Source of the DNA: an uncultured bacterium
Lineage (GTDB): Bacteria > Desulfobacterota > Desulfovibrionia > Desulfovibrionales > Desulfovibrionaceae
Assembly: GCA_905215675.1 (NCBI GenBank)
Contig: CAJMRA010000026.1
Coordinates: 1-13,102, forward strand
DNA: 13,102 bases
Direction of reading: 5' to 3'
Position numbers and translations under genes: made by a program. The notes beneath the pieces are model-generated. The model searched no databases. It was not told the DNA's origin and worked only from the letters and a program-made list of their open reading frames with translations. Shown here in pieces: positions 1-6,624 of the stretch (positions are counted from its first letter, which is position 1; the number at the start of each line of letters is the position of its first letter).

Positions 1-40
1 ACCCCTTTGTGCGCGAGCCAAAGGGGTTCCCCCTCCCCCA
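1..40. repeat. G-tract hairpin element, truncated by the window edge
   Basis: ACCCCTTT (1-8) and AAAGGGGT (20-27) pair perfectly and are followed by a C-rich tract (28-39). This looks like the right half of a larger hairpin whose left arm lies before base 1. The arm AACCCCTTT also appears at the right edge of the window (13092-13102) and a relative sits at 11528-11600, so it is a repeated intergenic element. It may be a bidirectional terminator; the sequence beyond the edge would decide. Confidence 0.5.
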
Positions 41-65
41 ATATACGAACAAAGAGAACGATAAT

Positions 66-105
66 AAAGAAAGGCGCGGCAGGGGAGTCCCTTGCCGCGC
101 CTTTG
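66..105 (-). terminator. Rho-independent terminator of the lactate operon
   Basis: A 16-bp stem (70-85 with 89-104, one G:T pair, loop AGT) begins 27 bases after the lutBA stop codon. Its outer part is AAAGGCGCGGCA / TGCCGCGCCTTT. Read on the minus strand it ends in CCTTTCTTTATTA, a T-rich tail typical of an intrinsic terminator. The T-rich flank on the other side (102-110) means it could also stop transcription arriving on the plus strand. Confidence 0.85.
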
Positions 106-130
106 TTATTTCAGGCTTCCCGTGGGTCTG

Positions 131-2281
131 TTACTTCTTGAGCTGTTCGGCCAGAAGTTCGGACATGTGGGAGACCTTGACGTTCATCTTTTTCTTTTCG
201 GTACCGCCGCGAAGCTGCATGACGCAGCCGGGGCAGTCGACGACGAGGCGGGTCGCGCCGGTTTCTTCCACGTGCTTCAGCTTGTTTTCAAGGAGCTGGG
301 CGGAGATTTCCGGGAACTTGGCGGAGTAGGAGCCGCCGAAGCCGCAGCAGACTTCCTCTTCCTCGCAGGGCACGTAGGTGGCGGCGTCGGCGATGAGTTC
401 GCGAGGCGCTTTCCTGACGTTCAGGCCGCGGCAGAGGTGGCAGGAGGCGTGGTAGGTGACCTTTTCGCCGGAGTTGTTGAAGTCTTCGGGCTTGAGGCCG
501 AGGACGTCGTGGACAAAGGAGCTGAAGTCCATCACCTTGTCGGCGAAGGCCTGCGCCTTGGCATGCAGATCGCCCATGTTTTCGGTCAGCTGGGGATAGG
601 TATGCTTGAGGTGCGAGGCGCAGGAGGCGCAGAGCGTGATGATGGCGTCATAGGCGCCGGCGTCGAAGGCGTTGATATTCTGCTCAAGCACCTGGAGCGA
701 GGCCTTGCGCTGGCCGAGCATTTCCAGGGGCAGGCCGCAGCAGGACTGTTCCATGGGATAATCCACGGCGACATCCTTGGCGGCGAGAATCTTGACGCAG
801 GCTTCCAGCTGTTCGGGATAGATGAAGTCCTGAGCGCAGCCGCCGAAGATGGCCACCTTGAATTTGGGCTTCGCGATGCGGGGCGCAATGCGGGGCCAGC
901 GATCGCGGAAGGATTCGTTGGCGATGGCGGGCAGCGCCTTGAAGCCGTGCTTGCCCAGCAGGAACTCGGGCAGGTGGCGGACAAAGGGCGTGCCGCCGGT
1001 GACGGGCTTCTGGGCGAACTTGGCGAACTTGAGCAGGTTATGGAACATCTTGCGGTTCTTGAGAACCGAAGACACCAGCGCGCCCACGGAGTCGCCCTTT
1101 TCGTCCACCAGACGGGCGCGGATTTCGCGGATCAGGCGGGGCAGGTCGATACCGCCGGCGCAGATGTTCTTGCAGGATTCGCAGCCCACGCAGTTCTGGC
1201 AGAGGGTCTTGGCGATGTCCTTGCCGTGGAAGAAGTAGGTCAGGATCAGGCCGATGGCGCCGATGTAGATATAGCCCATCTTGTGACCGCCCACCAGACG
1301 GAACACGGGGCAGACGTTGGCGCAGGCGCCGCAGCGCACGCAGCGGAAGATCTGCGAGAAAAGCGGGTCCTTGGCGATTTCGCTGCGGCCGTTGTCGAGG
1401 AAGACCACGTGCATGGACTTCTTGCCGTCGGGGGAGGCGGCGCATTCGGTGGCGCCGGCGATGAAGGTGACGTAGGAGGTCAGGCGCTGGGCGGTGGCGT
1501 TACGGGGCAGTACCTGCAGGGCGGTCAGGGCCACGTCGATGGTGGGCACGAGCTTGTCGAGACCGGCGATGGCCACGTGCACGCGGGGCACGGTGGTGAC
1601 CATGCGGGCGTTGCCTTCGTTGGTCACGGTGGACACGGCGCCGCATTCGGCGACGGCGAAGTTACAGCCGCTCACGCCCATGTCGGCGGCGAGGAACTTG
1701 CGGCGCAGCTGCACGCGGGCCACCTTGACGAGACGCTGCACGTCGGTATCCTGCTTGACGCCGGTCACCTTGGTGAAGTCGTCGGCCACCTGATAGCGGG
1801 ACAGGTGGATGGCGGGCATGACCATGTGCGAGGGGCCTTCGTGGCGCAGCTGGATGATCCATTCGCCGAGGTCGGTTTCGTCCACGATGAAGCCCTCTTT
1901 TTCAAGATAGGGATTCAGCTGGATTTCTTCCGCCGTCATGGATTTGGATTTGACGATCTTCTTGACGTCGTTTTCCTTGGCGATGCGGGCGATGATTTCG
2001 TTGGCTTCCTTGGCGTCGGCGGCGCGATACACATGCACGCCGCGCTTTTCGGCTTCGGCGCGGAACTGTTCGTACAGTTCGTCCATGTGCTTGCAGGCGT
2101 CGTCCTTGGCGTCGGCGATCTGCTTGATGAGGGCCTTTTCGTCCACTTCCTTGAAGATGGCTTCGCGGTTGGCGCGATAGGCCACGGCGAAGGTGTCCAG
2201 CGTGCGGCGCAGGAAGTTGTCGTCAAGGGCCTGGTCTATTTCCTTGCGGTATTCCGAAAGGTTCTTGGGCGCTTCATGCAT
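131..2281 (-). CDS. lutB: Fused LutB-LutA (LldF-LldE) iron-sulfur subunit of L-lactate dehydrogenase
   Basis: This 716-residue protein joins two subunits that are separate in Bacillus. Residues 1-390 are LutB/LldF-like: a LUD-type domain (about 90-300) followed by two 4Fe-4S motifs, C314-C317-C320-C324 and C364-C367-C370-C374 (with an extra C361). Residues 470-716 are LutA/LldE-like with two CCG-type cysteine-rich domains: C514-C515, C551 and C554, then C614, C645-C646, C683 and C686. All the expected cysteines are present. The role is electron transfer during oxidation of L-lactate to pyruvate in the cytoplasm, with LutC as partner. The ATG lies 6 bases after the lutC stop, with GGAGG inside the end of lutC, so translation is probably coupled. 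It is the last gene of the operon. Such fusions are known in Desulfovibrio (LldEF). The reaction is inferred from family and neighbours. Confidence 0.92.
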   Translation of the reverse strand: MHEAPKNLSEYRKEIDQALDDNFLRRTLDTFAVAYRANREAIFKEVDEKALIKQIADAKDDACKHMDELYEQFRAEAEKRGVHVYRAADAKEANEIIARIAKENDVKKIVKSKSMTAEEIQLNPYLEKEGFIVDETDLGEWIIQLRHEGPSHMVMPAIHLSRYQVADDFTKVTGVKQDTDVQRLVKVARVQLRRKFLAADMGVSGCNFAVAECGAVSTVTNEGNARMVTTVPRVHVAIAGLDKLVPTIDVALTALQVLPRNATAQRLTSYVTFIAGATECAASPDGKKSMHVVFLDNGRSEIAKDPLFSQIFRCVRCGACANVCPVFRLVGGHKMGYIYIGAIGLILTYFFHGKDIAKTLCQNCVGCESCKNICAGGIDLPRLIREIRARLVDEKGDSVGALVSSVLKNRKMFHNLLKFAKFAQKPVTGGTPFVRHLPEFLLGKHGFKALPAIANESFRDRWPRIAPRIAKPKFKVAIFGGCAQDFIYPEQLEACVKILAAKDVAVDYPMEQSCCGLPLEMLGQRKASLQVLEQNINAFDAGAYDAIITLCASCASHLKHTYPQLTENMGDLHAKAQAFADKVMDFSSFVHDVLGLKPEDFNNSGEKVTYHASCHLCRGLNVRKAPRELIADAATYVPCEEEEVCCGFGGSYSAKFPEISAQLLENKLKHVEETGATRLVVDCPGCVMQLRGGTEKKKMNVKVSHMSELLAEQLKK

Positions 2282-2287
2282 GGTTCG

Positions 2288-2917
2288 TTAGTCCTCCAGC
2301 AAGATGATATGCAGTTCCAGCGGGCCATGCACGCCCACGGCGGCAACGCGCTCAATGTCAGCGGTGCGGCTGGGGCCCGTGATGAACGTGGTGTAGGTGG
2401 CGGGGCGGGCGGTCATGCGCTCGCGCACCTTCTGGGCGATGGAAGGCAGGTCGGGGTAGACTTCGGATTTCTTGAGCAGCAGGATGTGGACTTCGCTGAC
2501 CATGCCGGCAAGGCGGGCGTCTTCGTTGTCGGTGTCCACCATGCAGGTGCCGCTGGCGGCGACGCCGAGGATGGCCTTGGTCACGCCCACTTCGATACCG
2601 GCGAGGTGCTTGCGCATGCCCTGACGGATGCAGGAAAAGCCCTTGGCGGCGCAGAGGCCGGAGAGGGTTTCAAAATCGGCGTCGTCCAGATCGGGCGCGG
2701 CGATGATGCGCTGCACGCGCGTGGGAACGCCGTTGGGGCCGTTGGGGCCTTTTTCCACATCTTCATCGGCCAGCAGTTCGGCGGCGGGCCGGTTTTCGCA
2801 CACGTCCACCACGTACTGCAGAGCGGCGGCCATGTTGGGGGCTTCCGTCACCACGGCGGACGTGGATTGGGCATTGGCGCTGAAAGTGTCCAGCACTTGC
2901 TGATGTTCAGGGGCCAT
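2288..2917 (-). CDS. lutC: LutC/LldG family LUD-domain protein, lactate utilization
   Basis: A 209-residue LUD-domain protein, close to the usual length of LutC/LldG. The C-terminal half carries the family pattern: GVTKAILGVAASGT (111-124), the acidic DTDNEDARLA (128-137), GPSRTADIE (181-189) and GVHGP (195-199) just before the C terminus. A short PNGPNG insertion at about 58-63 lies in a variable loop. LutC is an essential third component of the LutABC L-lactate dehydrogenase; its exact chemical part is not well settled. The ATG follows AAGGAG at a 7-base distance. It sits between glcF (120-base gap with a strong hairpin) and lutBA (6-base gap), and is therefore most likely cotranscribed with both. 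Confidence 0.9.
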   Translation of the reverse strand: MAPEHQQVLDTFSANAQSTSAVVTEAPNMAAALQYVVDVCENRPAAELLADEDVEKGPNGPNGVPTRVQRIIAAPDLDDADFETLSGLCAAKGFSCIRQGMRKHLAGIEVGVTKAILGVAASGTCMVDTDNEDARLAGMVSEVHILLLKKSEVYPDLPSIAQKVRERMTARPATYTTFITGPSRTADIERVAAVGVHGPLELHIILLED

Positions 2918-2977
2918 GTATATCTCCTTGCAACAATGGGGTAGTATCTCGAACGCCGCGCCCTTTCGCGCATGCCG

Positions 2978-3006
2978 GGAGCGCAGCGGACGGGCCGCTG
3001 CGCTCC
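2978..3006. other. Perfect 12-bp hairpin between glcF and lutC
   Basis: GGAGCGCAGCGG (2978-2989) and CCGCTGCGCTCC (2995-3006) form a perfect stem around a 5-base loop, inside the 120-base gap between the glcF stop and the lutC start. There is no T-run after it on either strand, so it is not a standard intrinsic terminator. An mRNA-stabilising or processing hairpin that sets different glcDF and lutCBA levels is a reasonable guess. Confidence 0.6.
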
Positions 3007-3037
3007 TTGCATTTCGTAAAAGGACGACGAAAGGGGC

Positions 3038-4336
3038 CTACATGAGGTTGAGGCTTTCGGCGTACAATTCGATGGTATGCTTGACCTGCATGGCGTCCTG
3101 ATTATGCGAAAGCAGGTCGTCGAACTGCATCATGCAGGCGGGGCAGCCCATGGCGACGATTTCCGCGCCGGTGGCCACGGCGTTGTCGCGCTTGCGCTGT
3201 CCGATCTGGCGGGACAGGTCGTAGTGGAACAGGTTGAAGGAACCGCCGCAGCCGCAGCAGCGATCGGCTTCCTTCATTTCCACCAGTTGCAGGTACGGAT
3301 TGGAGCGGATGACGTCGCGGGGTTCCTGCGAGATGCCCAGCGCCTTTTTCAGGTGACAGGAATCGTGATAGGTGACCTTGCGGGCGTTGGGCTTGGTTTC
3401 GGCGGGCTTGACGCCGATGACCTTGACCAGAAACTCGTTGATGTCCATGGTGCGGGCGGCCAGCCGCTGGGCCAGGCCCTTTTCGATGGCGCCGAGGCGT
3501 TCGGCGTAGCGGGGCCAGAGTTCCTTGATGGTCGAGGTGCACGAGCCGCAGGGCGTCAGCAGGTAGTCGAAGGACATGTCTTCGAGCAGGGCAAGGTTGA
3601 TCTTCATTTCCTTGACCATGCCCCTGGCGTCGCCGGAGGAAAGGGCGGGGATGCCGCAGCAGGCGAAGCCCGAAGGCATGTAGATGGCCACGCCGTGATG
3701 ATGCAGCACGCGGACGCAGGCGTCGCCCATGCGGGTATACATCTTGTCGGCCACGCAGCCGGGGAAGAAGGCCACGCGCAGGCCGCCCATCTGACGGGGT
3801 TCGTCGAGGTCGCCGTAAATGGCGTGCAGGGGTTTCTTGGCCAGCGCGTGAATGTGGCGATCGCCCAGCATGAAGTTGAGCAGCGGCGCGCAGACGGTCC
3901 CCTGGGCGTCCTTGCTCTTGCGGAAGATCAGGCTCTGCATGGGAGCGCCGACGCGCATGGCCAGATTGAAGACCGTGGGCGCGGCCAGCAGCGTACGGAA
4001 GATGATCTTCTTGAGCGGATGCAGGCCGATGTAGGCGTACACGATTTCCCGCGCTTCCATGAAGACTTCCATAATCTTCACGCCGGAGGGGCAGTTGGCC
4101 TCGCAGGAGCCGCAGAGCAGGCAGCGGCCGAGCTTGTCGGCCAGTGCTTCGGGATCATCGAACATCTCGTGCGCGAGATTGTCGATGAGGGCCAGTTTGC
4201 CGCGCGCCACGTCGGCTTCCATCATGGTCGCGCCGAACATGGGGCACACGGCCTGGCACAGGCCGCATTTCATACAGGCGGCAATACGATCTTCCAGCGC
4301 CAGCAGGCGCCCGGCAAGTTTCTGTAAATCGCTCAT
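3038..4336 (-). CDS. glcF: GlcF-like iron-sulfur subunit of D-lactate/glycolate dehydrogenase
   Basis: A 432-residue (Fe-S)-binding protein of the GlcF type. Two 4Fe-4S motifs are at the N terminus (C21-C24-C27-C31 and C72-C75-C78-C82). They are followed by two CCG domains: C226-C227 with C263 and C266, then C327, C360-C361, C398 and C401. This is the normal heterodisulfide-reductase-D-like layout and length for GlcF. It should take electrons from the FAD of GlcD and hand them to the quinone pool or another carrier. No transmembrane segment is evident. The ATG is 18 bases after the glcD stop, with a G-rich GGGGGAA ribosome site. In Desulfovibrio the pair next to LutC/LutBA acts as a D-lactate dehydrogenase, so that substrate is more likely than glycolate, but the sequence alone does not prove it. 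Confidence 0.9.
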   Translation of the reverse strand: MSDLQKLAGRLLALEDRIAACMKCGLCQAVCPMFGATMMEADVARGKLALIDNLAHEMFDDPEALADKLGRCLLCGSCEANCPSGVKIMEVFMEAREIVYAYIGLHPLKKIIFRTLLAAPTVFNLAMRVGAPMQSLIFRKSKDAQGTVCAPLLNFMLGDRHIHALAKKPLHAIYGDLDEPRQMGGLRVAFFPGCVADKMYTRMGDACVRVLHHHGVAIYMPSGFACCGIPALSSGDARGMVKEMKINLALLEDMSFDYLLTPCGSCTSTIKELWPRYAERLGAIEKGLAQRLAARTMDINEFLVKVIGVKPAETKPNARKVTYHDSCHLKKALGISQEPRDVIRSNPYLQLVEMKEADRCCGCGGSFNLFHYDLSRQIGQRKRDNAVATGAEIVAMGCPACMMQFDDLLSHNQDAMQVKHTIELYAESLNLM

Positions 4337-4354
4337 GATGCGTTCCCCCGTGGC

Positions 4355-5740
4355 CTAGATGCCCACCAGCTTGGAGGGATTGAGCAGGCCCTTGGGATCA
4401 AGGGCGCGGCGCAGGCGCTGCGAGAACAGGATGGTACCGCGCGAGGTTTCCTTTTCCATCCACTTGGCCTTGGCCGTGCCGATGCCGTGTTCGCCGGAAA
4501 GGGTGCCCTGGAGCTTGAGGGCCACGTCGAACATTTCGTCGATGGCCTCTTCCACGCGGGCGAATTCTTCCTTGTCGCGCTTGTCGCAGAGGAAGGTCGG
4601 GTGCAGGTTGCCGTCGCCGGCATGGCCGAAGGTGCCCACTTCCACGCGGTACTTGGCGGCGATTTCGTTCACGGCCTTGACCATGGCGGGGATCTGCGAG
4701 CGCGGCACGGTGGCGTCTTCAAGCACGGTGGTGGGCTTGCAGCGGGCCAGCACGGGCAGGGCCATGCGGCGGGCTTCCCAGAGTTTGGTCTTTTCGGCGG
4801 CGTCCTTGGCCACGTGGACTTCGCGGGCGTTGTTGGCTTTCAGCACGCGTTCGACCACTTCGGCGTCGTCGGCCACCTGGGCGGGATGGCCGTCCACTTC
4901 GATGAGCAGGATGGCGCCCGCGTCGCGGGGCAGGCCGGCCTTGGTGTAGTCGTCAACGCGCACGATGGTCTGATTGTCGAGGAATTCCAGCGTGCAGGGC
5001 ACCACGTGGGCGGCGATGATGCCCGCCACGGCGTCGGCGGCTTCCTGCATGTCGTTGAACACGGCCATGGCGGCCTTGCTGGCCTTCGGCGGAGGAACGA
5101 GCTTCATGACGGCCTGGGAGATGACGCCCAGCGTGCCTTCGGACTGCGTCAGCATGCCGGCCAGATTGTAGCCGGTGACGCATTTCACCGTGCGCGAGCC
5201 GGTCTTGACCAGTTCGCCGGTGGCGTCGAAGAATTCCACGCCCATGACGTAGTCCTTGGTGACGCCGTATTTCAGGCCGCGCAGGCCGCCCGCGTTTTCC
5301 GCAATGTTGCCCGCGATGGTGGACACGCTCTGAGAACCCGGGTCCGGGGGATAGAAAAGATTCTTGGCCGCAACGGCGTTGGCCAGATCGGCGGTCACGA
5401 CGCCGGGTTCCACAACGGCGTACAGGTCGGCCGTATTGATTTCAAGAATGCGCGTCAGACCGTTGGTCAGAATGACCACCGTATCGGTCTTGTCGGGAAT
5501 GGTGCCGCCGGAAAGGTTGGAACCGGCGCCCCGCACGGTCATGGGAATGCCGTTGTCGTACAGCTTCTTGACGCACTGTCCGAGCTGTTCCGTTGTGGTG
5601 GGACGCACCACAAGGGCGGGAACAACCGGCTGCAACACGGCGGAATCATAAGAATAGCTCTGCCGATCGGCTTCGGAAGAAAAAACGTTTTCCTTGCCGA
5701 GCATCGCCTCGAAATCTTTCACCAGCGCTTGGCTAACCAT
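4355..5740 (-). CDS. glcD: FAD-linked D-lactate/glycolate dehydrogenase, GlcD family
   Basis: A 461-residue flavoprotein of the FAD-linked oxidase (VAO/PCMH) group. The FAD-binding domain covers about 40-180, with RGAGSNLSGG (70-79), PDPGS (132-136) and TIAGNIAENAGG (141-152). The C-terminal oxidase domain covers about 216-457, with GHAGDGNLHP (372-381) and SGEHGIG (415-421). H373, H380 and E417 match the metal and substrate site described for D-2-hydroxyacid dehydrogenases of this family. It oxidises a D-2-hydroxyacid, most probably D-lactate to pyruvate given the lut neighbours, and needs GlcF for electron export. The ATG has AGGAGG 5 bases upstream. It is the first gene of the operon, behind a promoter-like region at 5801-5864. 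D-2-hydroxyglutarate or glycolate remain possible substrates. Confidence 0.92.
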   Translation of the reverse strand: MVSQALVKDFEAMLGKENVFSSEADRQSYSYDSAVLQPVVPALVVRPTTTEQLGQCVKKLYDNGIPMTVRGAGSNLSGGTIPDKTDTVVILTNGLTRILEINTADLYAVVEPGVVTADLANAVAAKNLFYPPDPGSQSVSTIAGNIAENAGGLRGLKYGVTKDYVMGVEFFDATGELVKTGSRTVKCVTGYNLAGMLTQSEGTLGVISQAVMKLVPPPKASKAAMAVFNDMQEAADAVAGIIAAHVVPCTLEFLDNQTIVRVDDYTKAGLPRDAGAILLIEVDGHPAQVADDAEVVERVLKANNAREVHVAKDAAEKTKLWEARRMALPVLARCKPTTVLEDATVPRSQIPAMVKAVNEIAAKYRVEVGTFGHAGDGNLHPTFLCDKRDKEEFARVEEAIDEMFDVALKLQGTLSGEHGIGTAKAKWMEKETSRGTILFSQRLRRALDPKGLLNPSKLVGI

Positions 5741-5772
5741 ATGGGCCTCCTCTAAGACTCGTCTCCGGGTTG

Positions 5773-5787
5773 CGGCCCTCAGGGCCG
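5773..5787. promoter_or_regulatory. Perfect 15-base dyad in the glcD leader
   Basis: CGGCCCT and AGGGCCG are separated by a single C. If transcription starts near 5801, the dyad lies about 14-28 bases into the leader, upstream of the ribosome site. It could be an operator or a small leader hairpin. No known regulator motif is recognised. Confidence 0.4.
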
Positions 5788-5800
5788 TATTCGCGGGTAG

Positions 5801-5836
5801 GGCTGTAGCTATAGCCGATCTTGCCGACTTTGCCTA
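5801..5836 (-). promoter_or_regulatory. Candidate sigma-70-type promoter of the lactate operon with a dyad over the -10 box
   Basis: On the minus strand TAGGCA (5831-5836) and TATAGC (5808-5813) are 17 bases apart, each matching 4 of 6 consensus positions. The -10 box lies within a 16-base dyad, GGCTGTAGCTATAGCC on the plus strand (5801-5816), in which 7 of 8 base pairs are symmetric. Such a position suits a repressor. The start site would be near 5801, giving a leader of about 60 bases before glcD. This is a by-eye call. Confidence 0.45.
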
Positions 5837-5848
5837 GTCAGTAGTGTT

Positions 5849-5864
5849 GATTGTGCGTTCAATC
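5849..5864. promoter_or_regulatory. Inverted repeat GATTG-N6-CAATC upstream of the glcD promoter
   Basis: A 5-bp inverted repeat with a 6-base spacer, centred about 56 bases before the inferred transcription start, a usual place for an activator. It has the spacing of CRP/FNR-family sites but not their half-site bases, so the regulator is not identified. Confidence 0.35.
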
Positions 5865-5883
5865 CAAAAGAGGCTATAACAAT

Positions 5884-5908
5884 AAAAACGGCCGACGCCG
5901 CTTTTTTT
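5884..5908. terminator. Short terminator-like hairpin between the EVE gene and glcD
   Basis: CGGC (5889-5892) and GCCG (5897-5900) enclose CGAC, flanked by five A residues on one side and a run of eight T residues on the other. On the minus strand the hairpin is followed by TTTTT, so it could end the EVE transcript. The A and T tracts can extend the stem with a bulged C. The GC stem is only 4 bp, so strength is uncertain. Confidence 0.45.
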
Positions 5909-5977
5909 TACGCATACACGCAATGAGAAGGCTTTTCAATATGGCGCGGCCGGGCGGGGCGGAAAATTTTGGTCTTT

Positions 5978-6439
5978 TTACGCCGCCCCGATCCGGCGGC
6001 AGATGGCGGCGAAGTGTTCGGCGGAGACGGGCTGCACGGAGAGGCGGCTGCCGCGTTTGAGCAGTTCCATTCCGGCAAGTTCCGGCCATTCCAGAAGGGT
6101 CTTGCGCGGCAGCGGGCGGGGCAGGGCGCGCACGAGGCGGACGTCCACCATTTCCCAGATGGGCTTTTCCGGCGTCGCCCGGGGATCGAAGTGCCGGTTT
6201 TCCGGGTCCTGCGCCGTAAGATCCGGGTAGGCTTCGCGGCAGATTTCCACAATGCCCACAATGGCGGGGGCTGTGCCGCTGTGATAGAAAAAGCCCTGAT
6301 CGCCCAGTTTCATGGCTTTCATGAAATTGCGGGCCTGATAGTTGCGCACGCCGTCCCAGGAGGTCGTCCGCTCCGGGGCCGCGGCCAGATCGTCCCAGGA
6401 GTAGCAGCCGGGCTCGGTCTTGAACAGCCAGTATTGCAT
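5978..6439 (-). CDS. EVE domain-containing protein
   Basis: A 153-residue protein that is one complete EVE domain (PUA-like fold, related to thymocyte nuclear protein 1). Visible family features are the N-terminal MQYWLFKTEP (1-10), WDGVRNYQARN (28-38), FFYHS (50-54), the WEMVDV stretch (95-100) and RGSRLSVQPVS (129-139). EVE domains bind modified bases in DNA or RNA; the natural ligand of small stand-alone bacterial versions is mostly unknown. I chose the ATG at 6439 because the family starts with this motif and GAGGAAA lies upstream; longer reading frames run into the intergenic repeat at 6481. It is separated from gcvPB by that repeat and from glcD by a terminator-like site and a promoter, so it is probably its own unit. 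A link to glycine or lactate metabolism is not implied. Confidence 0.9.
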   Translation of the reverse strand: MQYWLFKTEPGCYSWDDLAAAPERTTSWDGVRNYQARNFMKAMKLGDQGFFYHSGTAPAIVGIVEICREAYPDLTAQDPENRHFDPRATPEKPIWEMVDVRLVRALPRPLPRKTLLEWPELAGMELLKRGSRLSVQPVSAEHFAAICRRIGAA

Positions 6440-6480
6440 AAGGTTTCCTCGTGGCGGTGTGTTGGGGTGTGGTAACACTG

Positions 6481-6624
6481 GAGCAATTTCAGTTTGAAAC
6501 GCTGTGCGTTTCAAACCATACGGCCTGCCGTTTCGGGAAAAACGCGGTTTTTCGCGAAACGACAGGCCGGGCGGCGTTGTGCCGCCGCTTCGCGTTGCAT
6601 CTTTTTCAAAGATACGACGCTCTA
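6481..6624. repeat. Intergenic palindromic repeat, copy A (longest), abutting the gcvPB stop
   Basis: Four hairpins lie in a row. GTTTGAAACGC (6492-6502) pairs perfectly with 6506-6516. A 49-base palindrome at 6521-6569 is symmetric at 21 of 24 pairs. GGCGGC (6570-6575) pairs with 6581-6586. A terminal stem, 6592-6604 with 6608-6620, matches at 11 of 13 positions. The right end reads TAGAGC on the minus strand, and its TAG is the gcvPB stop codon. It fills almost all of the gcvPB-EVE gap. Related copies are at 9612-9641, 10112-10204, 11601-11698 and 12737-12826. Confidence 0.85.

Noticed and set aside
1229..1279. Hydrophobic stretch in LutBA (residues 335-351) that could be a membrane helix.
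   Set aside because: It occupies the position between the two iron-sulfur motifs where LutB proteins have a conserved glycine- and aromatic-rich linker; the protein family is soluble.
5978..6439. The EVE gene as part of a modified-DNA defence system.
   Set aside because: It is a single-domain EVE protein with metabolic neighbours only; there is no fused nuclease, McrB-like ATPase, helicase or methyltransferase nearby.
6440..6514. N-terminal extension of the EVE protein to 178 residues.
   Set aside because: The extra stretch is encoded by the intergenic repeat and starts at TTG; the ATG at 6439 matches the family start and has a ribosome site.
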